Below, piece after piece: positions 1-13,195 of a stretch of DNA of 64,000 nt (its first letter is position 1; every line of letters starts with the position of its first letter). The DNA comes from Hofstenia miamia (taxonomy: Eukaryota; Xenacoelomorpha; Acoela). The translations under genes and the position numbers were made by a program. Under the pieces are notes generated by a model that saw only the letters and a list, made by a program, of their open reading frames with translations, had not been told where the DNA came from and searched no databases. The DNA is taken from positions 767,273 to 831,272 of the forward strand of contig SCFE01000055.1 in NCBI GenBank assembly GCA_004352715.1, in the 5' to 3' direction.

Positions 1-715
1 TTAAAATCTGACAGAATAATTTTTAGCGTTATCTAATCCATAAAAATATGTACTTTCCAAAAATATAAAAAATTTTTTTGCTTACAAATTGAAGTAAGAA
101 ATCAAACTAAGGCATTCTGCTATTGATCTAAGTGCGTATAGTTTTTGATCACTCCGTTCCCTTTTGGGTTAAACTCACTTACAATAAAAAACAAGCTGGT
201 TAGAATGCAAAAGAGATAAATACATATAATTTTGTAATTTAATGTCGTTTTATTACAGGTCTAGATTTCATTGTCTTTATCTACTTGAAAATAATTAAAG
301 ACAATAAAAACCAGACTTCCATAAATGTCCTATCATAAATATAGTATTATCAGTACTCAATGGTTATCATTTATAAAATAAAGCTTTTAATAACAAATAT
401 TGACTTTTATTTAAAATAATAAATTACAGTATGCTCAGAATTTATCCGCCATAATTCATTTAGACCTTTGCACAGACAAATTCTCGTTTTTAATTAAGCA
501 AATTGCTGGTGTATGAATAAATCTCACTGATAATATTTGAATTTTCATAACAAATGCTATCAGCGTAATGTTTATTTAGAAATCACCAAATCTCCATTAA
601 TTCATTATTGTAATTTCAAGAATTCAATTAGTGGATTTTTTTGCAAACCGCAACAAAGATTGAATTTGCAATAATTAAGAAGCAAAGGTGTATAATGTTA
701 TTTGATGTGCATATA

Positions 716-747
<32 letters not shown>

Positions 748-3465
748 CTCTATATTATAATGCTGCAATGTAATACATATATATATATATTAGTACTTAA
801 ATTTCATGTGGATATAGAACCGGATAATGATTGATTTGAAAATAAGGGAGCTTCATAGTGAGATGCCGTACATTTTTAGGAAGGTTGGCATAAAGTGTAT
901 CATTATCGATTGATTGAATTAAAAATGAGAATTTAAGTGGCAACATAATCATTAAACTGTCTTAATATATCGTTGATCGACTGGTGTGTTTATATTTTAT
1001 TGATTTTTGCCGAACTACTCGTTTTGAGAAATTCCTTAAAATTCATGTTTCTTCATCCTATGTGAAATTTTAAAGCGTTTTATAGTGCATACATTAACCA
1101 TATACTAAGGTTTTCATATGAAAGCCACTAGCTTGCCAAATTGATTGCTCACAACTTGCCATTGTTCCTGAATACCTTATGTAGGAGAATAATCAGTATG
1201 TGCTTAAACTATGTTAAAAAATGAAACTATTTTGTTAAATATTTGAGATTAGGTTTATTTCTTCGATGCATTTAACTGCAGGATCTGTATGTTCTAGTTA
1301 ATTAAAAATATACCAAAGATGTCACGTGCTAATTTTCTTCGAAATTTATCTTGGGATATACACATTAATTTGATGTTGAACACACATGTGTGATTCAATA
1401 TATGTTTACATATAAGCCCCTCTAGGAAGCTTAGGCTTTGATTTGTATTTAAGTGCAAACAGCATTATTGCAAAAAAAATATTCCTCCTCAATGCTATAT
1501 GGCATTTTTATGACCTTAGAATTCAAACAATACTCATCATTGAAGAATTTTGCTATATGCTATCTTGATCGTTAATCAGATCACCTTATTTATCCATAAT
1601 GTATGTCTTAGTCAAGTTTGGTGTTTAACATATACCGTAATTTGTAAATTCTAACATTGACATATTTTAAATCAATTACAAAACGTGTATATATCTCCTT
1701 TGCATAAAAAGAGCTGATCGATAATGTTTAATATCTTATCAATGACAGGTAACTTTCGGTTTTCATTGACATGAAAGGTAAAGAAGTTTTATTTTATCTG
1801 CCTATTAATTTTCTCAATTCAAAAATTGTCAAAAGCATTGCTATGATTGATGCTGGAAAATAAGAAAAATTCGTTTGAATTGACTAATTCAATGCACCAG
1901 ATAGTGCTTACGAATACCGGAAGAATTTCATCGTAATTTATTACGAAACAAATAATCGAAAGGAAGTAAGTTCCCCTAAATAGCCGCATATGTTTGTGTA
2001 CATAGAAAACGCAGCAGGACGGGGCGTATCCAAAAGGAAAAAACCTCCCGTAAATTTGGGTTATTCAAAGCATCGCGCATAAATACTTTAAAAGTAGCAA
2101 ATGGCACTGGTCTAAAATTTTCATCCCATGATTTTAACTGTAAGCATGTTACATATTAATGACCTGTCAGTTTGACAAGAAGTCAATTGTTTATAATCTA
2201 AATATGATTTCATATTCAGTGTTTTCATTAAAATATATGTTCATATCATTTCATAATGGCCTTTAAGCAAAAAGAATGTATACATTGCAATGAATGCGAA
2301 ATATTGAGTATAAACTTAATGTGTCTATCTGATATGAAAACAAAATAAGCAATATGGTAATTACTCTGTGAAATTATCACTGATAAATCTCTTGGAAGAT
2401 AGAGACACATAAAAATACTTCGCTAGATTTCACGTCTGAATTAATCGCAAACGAACAAATAAAATAATTTAATGAACAAACTGGTATAACTGAAGATTGC
2501 GAGTTGGCTATTAGTTGATGATGGATAAAGTCCCCCATTCCATATTTTCTGATTACCAATATATTTTTGATTTATTTATTTATCAATATTAATTTCAATT
2601 CAGTTAGGGAATGTTTAACGGATGTTTCTAATAGGTGAGGAAGAAACCTAATAGTGGTTGCCATTAATCGGTGAAGGAGGGCATAATGACATATCCCCTT
2701 GGCTTAAGAATATAAAATATTTTCTTGTAGGAACCTAAAAAAATTTTAAAAAGGGGTATTTAAGTGCATTTATTCTAAACGTTTTAATAAGAACATTATA
2801 AGAGTAAAGATCTTGAAAATTTATATTTCATTTTTTGAAGGATTAAATTTTTATTGATCACATAAAATGATTTTAGAAGTTTCCTAATATCATTGTAGTC
2901 GTCAGAAATTTTCAAAGATCTTGTAATGATTAGAACGAACAAGAGTTTTAAATTAGCACGAGTATTTATGAAAAAAACAACATTAGACTTATTAATTATT
3001 TGCTTATAGTTTTTATCGAATATGAGTGGATACCGATTTCCATTCCGCACCATGTCAATCTTAACACTAAAAATGCGATTACTCCTTAAGATTCTTTTTT
3101 ACACAGAATTTCAAAATAGAACATTATGTAAAAGAATGAAAAAATTTCACATTCAAATTAAAATGGATAATCAGTATATTTGGTAGTGTATATATTTGAT
3201 GTTGTTCTTAATGAATGCATGTGCAAGTAAACAAAATTTTAGTTTGAGTCACTTTGGCCACATTCTAGTGTCAAATAAGATTTTTTTTGAAAAGCATTAA
3301 CATATATAAAAGTTTAGAACATTAACGTATAGTTAGTATGAATTGTGTAAAAATTATTTTAAGACATTTTTTGTAATAGCTTAAAGCAGCAAAGAAAATT
3401 GCATTCTCGGGTGTTGGTGGGCATGGTTAAAATCTTTGTTGTTGTGATATGTGGTTTTATAAAAC
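1..3465. other. Non-coding AT-rich DNA, no gene seen
   Basis: I see no exon with convincing splice sites and protein-like content here. Open frames are short and have no domain character. The stretch holds two short (TA)n arrays (720-747 and 777-791) and otherwise unique AT-rich sequence. Given the Ig exons further along on the + strand it may be an upstream intron of that gene or 5' flanking DNA; the sequence does not decide. Confidence 0.6.
720..791. repeat. Two short (TA)n microsatellites
   Basis: Dinucleotide TA arrays at 720-747 and 777-791, separated by about 30 bases of AT-rich spacer. Simple-sequence repeat, no gene content. Confidence 0.95.
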
Positions 3466-3498
<33 letters not shown>

Positions 3499-3562
3499 NN
3501 NNNNNNNNNNNNNNNNNNNNNNNNNNNNNNNNNNNNNNNNNNNNNNNNNNNNNNNNNNNNNN

Positions 3563-3603
<41 letters not shown>
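3466..3603. repeat. (TA)n microsatellite with 64-N assembly gap
   Basis: TA repeats, with occasional TACA interruptions, run into an internal gap of 64 N (3499-3562) and resume on the other side. Open frames across it are artefacts of the TA repeat reading as Tyr-Ile. Confidence 0.97.
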
Positions 3604-3605
<2 letters not shown>

Positions 3606-3861
3606 TCATTATACTAGGATATCTAAACACAAATTGAATTTAATTTAATGATTAACCGATTAATCGCCATTAAACTGAACTGATAAATGAGAATACACCA
3701 ATTACCCGATCCGATTTTTAAAAATTAAAACATGTGTATGAGTCAAAGATATAAGTGAGTGGGTAAAACCGCTATTCGGGAAGGAAAATTATGCGGCAGT
3801 TAAGTTCATAAACAGATAAGCGTTTTTGCGATAATTCTAATCAAAGATTATCTGGGAATTA

Positions 3862-4528
3862 AAATGGTGCGATTCTCAGCTCGTGAAACTCACCAGTTTC
3901 TATGGAGTCTGAAAACTTTCCTCAGGACTCTAGCTGTTACTAATAGTGCTGCTTTTTGTACTATGTCCCCTCCCCACTCCAGTAATCGTCCCTTCTCCAA
4001 GAATAACTTTTGTGTCTGGTTTACTGCTCCTATGACTCCAACTACTACCACATCTATTTCAGTCTACCAGACCTTCCACTATCTCTCTATTTCCTTTGTG
4101 AACTCCCTGTACTTGTCTATTTTATGTTTCTCCTTGCCTTTTACATTCCTGTCTTTTGGTACTGCTAGGTCTATCACTGTTCCTGTTTTTCTTCTTTATC
4201 ATTTACTACTATGTCTGGCTTCGTGCTTCTATCACCTTGCTGGTCTGCATGTTGAAGCCCAGCAGTATCTTAAGAATTTTTCTTTCACTATGACGTTCTG
4301 TGGGTTATGCTTATACCACGTTTCTCCTGTTTATAACGCATACTGCCTACTCAAGTTCCAGTGTATCATTCGTACCACCTTATCATTAGTGAAATTTTGT
4401 TGATTCTGCGCCAACTTCTAGCACGCTGCAATCAGATGATCTACCTTCTCCAACACTTTCTTACAAAGCCTGCATTTTCTCTTACTTGAGTTTTTTTTCT
4501 ATGGGCTTCTTCAGCAGTTCGGCCTTCT

Positions 4529-4532
<4 letters not shown>
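3862..4532 (-). pseudogene. Decayed non-LTR retrotransposon ORF, C-terminal zinc-knuckle and PD-(D/E)XK endonuclease-like part
   Basis: Read on the minus strand in shifting frames, this stretch gives a recognisable order of motifs. A Cys/His-rich segment (ENAGFVRK, then DHLIAAC) near 4530-4420 is followed by WYKHNPQNV, NMQTSKVIEAR, KPDIVV, TVIDLAVP and DRNVKGKEK, then VVVVGVIGAV. The pair PDIVV followed some 12 residues on by IDLAVP is the layout of the restriction-enzyme-like endonuclease domain found C-terminal to reverse transcriptase in R2-type and related LINEs. At least three frameshifts and in-frame stops make it non-functional. The reverse transcriptase part is absent: a (TA)n array begins at 4532, where upstream coding sequence would be. 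The + strand frame over the same bases is open for 179 codons but has no such motifs and is a shadow. The exact LINE clade is not resolved. Confidence 0.75.
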
Positions 4533-4567
<35 letters not shown>

Positions 4568-4578
4568 TATACATATAT
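4532..4578. repeat. (TA)n microsatellite
   Basis: TA array with TACA interruptions directly abutting the LINE remnant on its upstream (minus-strand) side. Confidence 0.97.
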
Positions 4579-6331
4579 GCAATTTATATAACTAATTTTT
4601 AAAAAAATGGCTGCCCAATACATTATTTGGAACTCTAACTGACATTTGAAATATATGTTTAATAAAACAGCACTTATATTTTCTTAGATGAATCCCAAAT
4701 CTACAGAAAGTCGTACGAAATGTCCAATTATATTAATATGTATATTTTATTTTTAAATATTAAAAGAAATGCCATTTTTGTAATAATTAATCATTGATAT
4801 TGTGTAATTCTCTTTCATCTCAGTGTTCATTGTTTTTAATCATTTATTAATGAAACCATAGTTTTGAATGTGTGCGGTTTAATTCAAATGAATGCTTAAT
4901 CCATTGAAGATTCAGAAGGAATAACTGCGTAACGGTTTTTGAAACATTAATTAAAATCCTTGAAAGAAAATGTGTGAATGGAATGTCGTTTTGGACGGCA
5001 TGTGATTTAGCAATTACAGGCAATTGTACCGTTCAATTTCTGATGGCATGCCGTTTTTAAAACACCATATAAAACTGTATTTAGTAGGATTAATAAGAAA
5101 TATGATATACTTGAAAAATCTAGGCGGGATGAGATCAGATATCGCTCAGCAAACGGCATTTCAAAACTGTTATTCTCGCGGGACACGGATGGAAAATATA
5201 TGCACGCTGTCCACACCTAGTGCTTTGGGAGGCTATTTTGGTAATCAAAGAAACTTGTTGAAATATTTCCCATATTTTAGTCTAAATGGCACTTTTCAAT
5301 ACAGAATTGTCTACTTTACCTTTTCATTTTGGATTTAAATTGATTCGCTTTAAATACTAATGAAGGAAAACTGTTCTATTACAAATGCATTAAGTGTACT
5401 AGGTCAGAAGATTTGCACAAATACTGCTAAGCTTGTTATCAGATGTTGTAAATTGCACTCTCAATTCTTCAAAAAAAAATTTTCCTGAAAATCGTTGATA
5501 CCAAAATCTTTCTCCCTACGCCATATTTATGCTCATAATGTTTGATTACTGCTAACAGAAACTAAATTGTCAATTGCCTTGAATTAAATTTCTGCAAAAC
5601 TGAAGTCGAAGTTCAACAGTTGAGTTGCATATATTCACAATAGATCATCTTCATTTCAATGAATCTCAATTGATTGCATTGTAAATTCTCATAGTCTGTA
5701 TCATTATTATTTTATTTAAGAATTGATGATTTCTTTAACATACTTTCAGATATTCAACAATTCTGTTGACTAAATGTCATTAAGGAACTAAATAATCCTT
5801 TGTTTCAAACGGTATACTCTAAACGTTTACAACTTCTAATTGAAGGATAGTAACACTTTATAAAGTTTGTACAGTTCAATTTCAAAGAAATTATCTATTA
5901 CGAATATGATAATATCAAATACATTTTGTTAAGCAGGTTAAGGAGAAAAGGGAAGAGGTTCAATTTGATAGTGATACTAAGTTATATTTTGTAAAGTTTG
6001 ACAATGCACTTTCTTAAAACTACCCATCCCTTATTCATTTTGCAAGAGAATCAACAGACAACTATTTTTAATTCATGATTTCAATAGTTTCAATTTCATA
6101 TTGTCCGCTTATATCTGAAGTTTATCGAAACCTCTTGCATTTATTAGCAGTGGTGTGCTTAGCACAACTCTACTATTGCTACACTTCAAATGTCAGTTAA
6201 AATGATATCAAGTGTTTACTCAAATAAGTGTGCTAGGCTTTCTCAATCTGATATATCTTAATTTTTGCTAATGTATTTAGCCTAAGAAATTTTCTGTCTT
6301 CAGCAAACAATAATATCTCAACAGTACAGAT
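4579..6331. other. Non-coding AT-rich DNA, no gene seen
   Basis: Two overlapping open frames of about 70-104 codons around 5007-5338, on opposite strands, have no recognisable domain, signal peptide or splice context. I regard them as chance. Nothing else stands out. Confidence 0.6.
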
Positions 6332-6558
6332 CAGTGGCGTACTCAAAAAAGGACATGGGGGAATGTCCCTCTGTTCCCCTTTTCAGGTTTTCAAAATTGA
6401 TTTTGATTGGTTAAATGAATAATCCTTGACAAAAAAATATAATATTTTGACACTATTGTGGTGAAATGCATTTTTGATGGACTAATTCTTCAATATTTCG
6501 CCCCATTTTTGGTCCTTCAAATGGTAATGACTACGATGTTCCCCATCAGAAAATCCTG
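6332..6558 (+). repeat. Dispersed repeat family B, copy 1
   Basis: About 227 bases starting CAGTGGCGTACTC and ending CCCCATCAGAAAATCCTGG. It aligns over its length with the reverse complement of 48261-48482. Shared blocks include TGGTGAAATG, GATTTTGAYTGGYTAAAT, TTTGGTC and CCCCATCAGAAAATCCTG. No coding capacity, so most likely a short non-autonomous transposon. Ends are partly inverted (GGCGTAC against GGCGTGC). Confidence 0.75.
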
Positions 6559-6904
6559 GTATAGCTTATGCAAAAATAATCTATAAATTTGATAAATAAT
6601 ATTGATCCAAATACATTGTCATGTGTATGCAAAGAAATCGACGGTGATATATTAATACACTGATATCGTTCATGTAGTTATAATATGGAAAGTTGAATAG
6701 GCCTAAGATCCCATCCATATTTTAACAGTTTTTTTTAAAAGTGGCATGTTCTGAGGTTTTCATTTTTATTCGCTAGAGTTCTAAACATTTTTCAACTTCT
6801 TATTAGAAAAAATTTAAATTGTAAGTTGCTTAAATATGTTAAGTAAGCTTAGAAAAAATGTCAAAGATTGTTTAGGTTTTCTACATACGTTTCAGATAGC
6901 AGTA

Positions 6905-7183
6905 GCAGAGCCGTCGCTAAAGGGGCAGGAGAAAATTGATTCCCTCCCTGTAGGGTCATCTGCACCCTCGGCATCTTTGATGCTAAATTCTAAAGTCCAA
7001 ATATTCAGTAAATATGTGAATTATTTTAGTCAAAATGTATAACATACTAATGCCAATATATTAAAAGATTCAATGAAAAAGTGGAAAACATTTCGTATGA
7101 GTAAAAATATGATTAATTTATTGAAAATTGCGGAGCTTTGCCCCCATCCTCCCTCTCCTAACCTGCAAAAGCAAGCCACGGCC
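6905..7183. repeat. MITE-like short repeat with imperfect inverted ends
   Basis: The left end reads AGCCGTCGCTAAAGGGGCAGG. The right end, on the opposite strand, reads GGCCGTGGCTTGC followed by a CAGGTTAGGAG block, giving an imperfect inverted match. GC-rich ends around an AT-rich core of about 200 bases is typical of small non-autonomous DNA elements. The 68-codon open frame at its left is not protein-like. Confidence 0.45.
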
Positions 7184-10100
7184 TGATCAGGACATAATGA
7201 AATTAAATCTGAAATCCATGCAGTTCTCTTACGTAGGGAAAAGTAATAAGCGATTTCCTGTTCTAGCTTGACAGCGATTTGTTCCCTAACTCTTTATATC
7301 GGAAATTTACAAAAGTCATTAAGAATTTCGATTTGGCAGGATGTTGAATTTCTCTAAACTTCGAGCAAATGTATATATTGACACAATATCAGAAGAGAAA
7401 TTGTTTTTCATTTGCTTCTATGCTCCTTGCTGAAATATGACTTTTAATTTTAACGTCTATTTATTCTCAAACGCTGAATAATGATTTTATCGAACAATTT
7501 TCAATGATTTGTTAATTGGAATTAATTTTTAAGCTTCTGCAAGTTTACTTTTTAATTACGCTCTGGAGAGTCAGAAAAAGCCAGATTTACAATTCAATTG
7601 ATTGTTTGCACTGAAATTTCGCTCTAATTATTCGATCTGCAACTGGAAGAACATCTGTTCCATTGTCTCCATTCGATTCCAATTAATTCATAAACGAGTA
7701 TTTGCATTTTTCCCATGCGCAATAAAATTTAGGCTGTACTTCTTTGTCATTTAGTTTTTACTTGACGTACAAACAGGGAGACATTTCTGTAAATATTTTG
7801 TTGTGCATGGTTAAAATCTCATTTTTAGAATAAACTATGAACATATATACATTGAAGATATATTGTTCATATTAATAATCGAAATTATTGCTTGTAAAAC
7901 TTGCTCCTCATATAAATTGCTCGAATGCAAAGTTTATAGCTTGTCCAAATCAAATTGGTCTATTTGTTTAGAATCTGTTTCCACTTATATGTTGAATTTC
8001 TAAATATGCAATTCCTATCGCTGCTCTCCTCTGAAACTAATTTGTTCATATTTTAGCTATTACATTGTACATACTAAGAACTTGTTATAAAATCTGTTGA
8101 TTGTGACTTTCTCAGTGATGAATTATGCAAACATTGCTTAACAATTTAGATTTTGAACTCATTCACCTTTTTGGACTTTAGGGGAGGATCCCTATGACAT
8201 TTTGTATTGCTACTCCAAAAGTCGTAAAGCTTTCCTAATAAGACTTGGTTACTTTCCTAACCTTACATGGAATTTGGAGTCACAGAGAGCTAATATTTTT
8301 TCTAGTATTCCCTATTACTGTTGTTATTATTATTGCTATTGTTAAAATTAGATAAAGTTAGCATTTAAGGATTAATTGCATTATTAAATTCCAACACTTC
8401 TAGAGTAAAAGCCTATATTTAATTGATTTTGAGTAAAATCCCCAAATTTTGGCATTTGATGACTTCGTTAAAAATTTGACTAATATTAGGAATATTAGTA
8501 GAAAATATGATTTGAACATTGCACTCAAATCCGGAGTTAGACAAAGAGGAAGGAAATACTCCGCTCCAGGAGCACCAAGAAACCCAGACTAAATAGTGCT
8601 AAAAATAAATTTTTCCGATATATCCTTTGATATCCAAATTTGAATTATATTAATGAGTTTCAATATAACTATTACATAACAAATGTTTAGTTTAAGCAGC
8701 CTACGTTTTATTAAGTTGAGCCTTTCTTAAAAATTTCTTATTCACCAGATTCTATCAAGGGTAGAGTAAATGAAAGGATTACAATTAATAAAAACAATTT
8801 TATTTTCGACCTTAGCCAAATTTGAACACATTATTTCGAAAACCACTATTTTAGGAGAACCAAAGAAAGTCATTCTCTGATTAACTTTGACGTAAACCGC
8901 TAAATTAGTTTAATGAGTGAATTCTGTGCTTGAAATATGATTTATAATGTAGTTGTTTGCTTAATATATTTAAGCTGTTTATGACCAAGTTAAATGTGCA
9001 ATACAAAATAATACGTAACGGAATCTATTATAAAAAATAACCGAAAATAAAGGAAAATATCTGTAGAATAACCAATGATAAATATACGTAGAAATAACAA
9101 TGCATTCTCTTTTTATCAAATTTGGAAATTATTTTTGCAACATTCTTTCAGTAAGCTTTTCTTATTTTGTATGATTTTTTCAGATATTATTATATTATCT
9201 GATGGTCACGCATATAACCACAGATTTTGGCTTTTGCAATTTAAGAATTAAATAGATGCTAAGTTATTAAGATAAGTTAATTAGCTAGTTAGCTACTTAG
9301 TTAATTAGTTAATCAGTTAAACTTCCTAGTTGACGAAAAAGATAAATCAAAATTGAAATAAAAAACAAGAAAAATTTATGTTAAACGCCAATATTGAATA
9401 CTAAAAGTTAACAAAATTTATGGGGGTTTTCTAAGTCCGCTATATTTAACAAATCCTCCTATTTTAAAGCAATGATAAATTTCAAGGATGAAGCTTTCTT
9501 GCATATTTTACAATTCAGTTAGTGTTTCTTTTTCAATTTTAATTTTTCTTTTAGTTATATTATATTAAATTGAAAATGTAGAAATTTAACTTGAGATGAT
9601 TCCTTGCAAGTGAGATTTTATATAAAATAGTTGCCAATTTCTCAATATTTGTATATGCTGGATACAGTTTATTACACATTTTTGGAGTCCAAGTAATCAA
9701 ACTTGAAAATAAGGATTCTGCAGTAATGTAACTATGATAGAATATCAATTATCCAGGTAGTTTGCCATACACCCTGCGATTTTAATAGAAAGTATTTGGT
9801 GGAGGAAAGAGGAAACGACATCCCTTTGAGCCTTTTTTATCTCCAATGAGAAGGTAAATTTGCTTTTGCCAAAGATAACAATTTCATTTGCAAGAGCAGA
9901 TCAAAGCCATTGTTGCCACTAATTCGAATCATTAATCACTTCATTCGTTAGCCAACTGCTGAAGTGTAAATTTTTGTGCTTTAGGTCCTCTATTGTATCT
10001 TACACCGCCTGTTTTCATTGATAATAAATTATCTCTAGGAGGTGAATTGGTTACTTCTTCTTGATGTGATCATGCGTTTAATACTGAAAAGCAAAACAAT

Positions 10101-10896
10101 CAAATGCATTCACTTACTATTTACAAGGGATCACAGTATTCTTAAGTGACAGCCATTTGAAAACTTTTGAAATATAGTCGGTTTGAAGGACAAATAGATA
10201 AGAAAGCTGGTTAGTTTGGGTAGAGTGATACAGCGTACAGCTCTTCTGCAGAATGGCCACTTTTTCTTAAAAAAGCAACTATTTTATGCCATGCCAATTC
10301 ATATATTACTCAAGGAATTCAAAATAAATGAAATTGTAAATCCAGCCCAAGGAGATATTTTGAAAAAAACTATTATACAGCTAGATGTATTATAGATTTC
10401 ATCAAAAAACGTCTAACCATAATTAATAAGGAAAGAATTTGAAACAAAAACGCAATTCAAGTTCGTTTTTCCAAATCCTTGCCATTTTCATAAATTACAG
10501 GACCTTATTATTTTCTAGGTCACCTATCTTATCCTTTTTAAATCATGCTTTATGATATAATAAAATTTGCCTGCATGTAGAATAGTATACATTAATCATA
10601 ACAATCCCCTCTTGAACAATTATCAGAGGAACATTGCTTTTCAACAAGTTTTTATAATGAATTTGTCGTCAGCATCTTTGAATTCAAGTAATTCATACTT
10701 AATATGGCTCCTCAAAACCTCAATTAAAACCAACATAAAATAATGCGATTGAATTTATTACAATTACCATTGTAAGAAATATATATTGACTTAATTTATC
10801 TTCATTCATTTCAAATTGAATCCTAGTCTATGCCATCTAGCGTTCAAAAGCATAATGATTCTAAGAATTTCAAATTGATTTAATTGCTCTGTTTAG
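7184..10896. other. Non-coding DNA upstream of the first visible Ig exon
   Basis: No exon recognised. The exon at 10897 starts in mid-codon, so at least one more exon must lie upstream, here or outside the window; I could not find a convincing one. A degenerate TTAG-type tandem tract lies at 9275-9318. Confidence 0.55.
9275..9318. repeat. Degenerate tetranucleotide tract (TTAG/TTAA type)
   Basis: Run of imperfect 4-base units reading TTAATTAGCTAGTTAGCTAC and onward with TTAGTTAATTAG. Short simple-sequence repeat. Confidence 0.7.
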
Positions 10897-11055
10897 AAAT
10901 TGGTAATGACGCAACATTTGAATGTGGTCAAAATCTAGTGTGCAAATCAGTGCTAATATTTACAAACCTTAGCCTTTCGGACAGTGGTCAGTATCGTTGT
11001 AGAATTGTCGAAGCAGGCACTAATAAAGGCGTCATTGTCAGACTCAGTGTCATGG
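10897..11055 (+). CDS. Ig-superfamily protein, internal exon a (end of one Ig domain)
   Basis: A 159-base exon with acceptor TGCTCTGTTTAG and donor ATGG|GTAAGA. It is phase 1 at both ends and open across its whole length. It encodes about 53 residues. The hallmark strand E-F block is IFTNLSLSDSGQYRC, with the DxGxYxC motif of Ig domains, followed by a strand G segment (GVIVRLSVM). TNLS carries an N-glycosylation sequon, which suits an extracellular domain. Only 24 residues separate the first Cys (TFEC) from the motif Cys, too few for a whole Ig domain. Strands A to C therefore probably sit on a missing upstream exon, and the two extra cysteines are unusual. The exon ends with one base of a codon that joins in frame to the exon at 52438. 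The exact family is not recognised. Confidence 0.85.
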
Positions 11056-11927
11056 GTAAGATTTTTTGTTTCTTAATAAAAAATCTATTTTATAACTATT
11101 AGATTTTGGAAAACATCTTAGATTTGAGGATTATATTTGTTAAATCTAAGCTAATATAATTTAATGCTAAAATTATTTATATCCAAAAAATTCTAATACT
11201 TTAAATTCTTTAAAACTACATATATATAACACAAACTACCAACTTATATTTTATATTAAAATTATATATTTGCAAGCCTTTGCATTTTGATTTTTTGCCA
11301 AGCTTTTCCCTAATTACTTTTTTTAAATCTCATTGATCACTTTCAGTGGTTACTCAAATTTATAATTTATATATTATATGATCTAGAATAATAATTTTCC
11401 TTATGTCAATGACTTAAATCTCAACTTTTTCAATATTAATCTGTCTTTGATTAGCATTATTTTATCAATTTTTTCTCGACTTCATGAAATATGACACATA
11501 GTTTTAACTGTACATGTAAAATTATTGCCATTTTCGCTTAAAAAAAATTATTTTTGAAATGTATCTTTATGAATATATTATTTGCTCCATTTTAAGTAAA
11601 TATGTTCAAACTATGCATTTTTTACAATTTTTCTTAAATTTTGACCAATATCAAGATCTATCGATTAAAGCTACTTCAATCTTCGCGACTAATAATATGG
11701 CAGCAAAATATTTGACACCAAAATGTATTATTTAATTTGTCTTCTATGTTAATAGATTTCACAGTACTATGAGTGGGTACTAGACTTGACCTACTTCAAT
11801 ATCAAACTTAACCAAATTAAGCTTGATATCCATAGATGAAAAGATTTAAAAAAACAATATCCTCCTTTTCCGAATTATATTCGACTTTTTGATTACTCTG
11901 TATTTCAATGCACGAATGAATTTTAGG

Positions 11928-12963
11928 TATATATATATATATATNNNNNNNNNNNNNNNNNNNNNNNNNNNNNNNNNNNNNNNNNNNNNNNNNNNNNNNN
12001 NNNNNNNNNNNNNNNNNNNNNNNNNNNNNNNNNNNNNNNNNNNNNNNNNNNNNNNNNNNNNNNNNNNNNNNNNNNNNNNNNNNNNNNNNNNNNNNNNNNN
12101 NNNNNNNNNNNNNNNNNNNNNNNNNNNNNNNNNNNNNNNNNNNNNNNNNNNNNNNNNNNNNNNNNNNNNNNNNNNNNNNNNNNNNNNNNNNNNNNNNNNN
12201 NNNNNNNNNNNNNNNNNNNNNNNNNNNNNNNNNNNNNNNNNNNNNNNNNNNNNNNNNNNNNNNNNNNNNNNNNNNNNNNNNNNNNNNNNNNNNNNNNNNN
12301 NNNNNNNNNNNNNNNNNNNNNNNNNNNNNNNNNNNNNNNNNNNNNNNNNNNNNNNNNNNNNNNNNNNNNNNNNNNNNNNNNNNNNNNNNNNNNNNNNNNN
12401 NNNNNNNNNNNNNNNNNNNNNNNNNNNNNNNNNNNNNNNNNNNNNNNNNNNNNNNNNNNNNNNNNNNNNNNNNNNNNNNNNNNNNNNNNNNNNNNNNNNN
12501 NNNNNNNNNNNNNNNNNNNNNNNNNNNNNNNNNNNNNNNNNNNNNNNNNNNNNNNNNNNNNNNNNNNNNNNNNNNNNNNNNNNNNNNNNNNNNNNNNNNN
12601 NNNNNNNNNNNNNNNNNNNNNNNNNNNNNNNNNNNNNNNNNNNNNNNNNNNNNNNNNNNNNNNNNNNNNNNNNNNNNNNNNNNNNNNNNNNNNNNNNNNN
12701 NNNNNNNNNNNNNNNNNNNNNNNNNNNNNNNNNNNNNNNNNNNNNNNNNNNNNNNNNNNNNNNNNNNNNNNNNNNNNNNNNNNNNNNNNNNNNNNNNNNN
12801 NNNNNNNNNNNNNNNNNNNNNNNNNNNNNNNNNNNNNNNNNNNNNNNNNNNNNNNNNNNNNNNNNNNNNNNNNNNNNNNNNNNNNNNNNNNNNNNNNNNN
12901 NNNNNNNNNNNNNNNNNNNNNNNNNNNNNNNNNNNNNNNNNNNNTATATATATATATATATAT
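11928..12963. repeat. (TA)n microsatellite with exactly 1000-N gap
   Basis: TA repeat on both sides of an N run at 11945-12944, exactly 1000 bases. A round number is typical of a scaffolding placeholder, so the real array length is unknown. Confidence 0.97.
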
Positions 12964-13157
12964 TCTTGGGGCTTAATGAATTGCCCTTTATATTATTATA
13001 AGAAAATTGATAATTTTCATAAACTAAATTCAACCTTAATTGCAATGTTTGAATATTTTGTACTTTTTTAATGGAATTAAAATTGTATTTCAGTTAATAT
13101 TCGAGATAATATGTCATATCAGATATAATTCTCTGCATACAAGGTTTTTTGACAATT

Positions 13158-13162
<5 letters not shown>

Positions 13163-13191
<29 letters not shown>
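13163..13191. repeat. (TA)n microsatellite
   Basis: Uninterrupted TA dinucleotide array of about 29 bases. Confidence 0.97.

Positions 13192-13195
<4 letters not shown>

Noticed and set aside
3864-4403. 179-codon open frame on the + strand
   Set aside because: It is antisense to the retrotransposon fragment, which shows clear motifs on the minus strand. The + strand translation has no domain.
5007-5338. Overlapping open frames on both strands
   Set aside because: No domain and no support for splicing or a start. Opposite-strand overlap is typical of chance.
11846-13045. Long open frames across N gaps (also 18019-19086, 3359-3617 and 56204-56413)
   Set aside because: They are made of unknown bases and Tyr-Ile from TA repeats; no real coding sequence.
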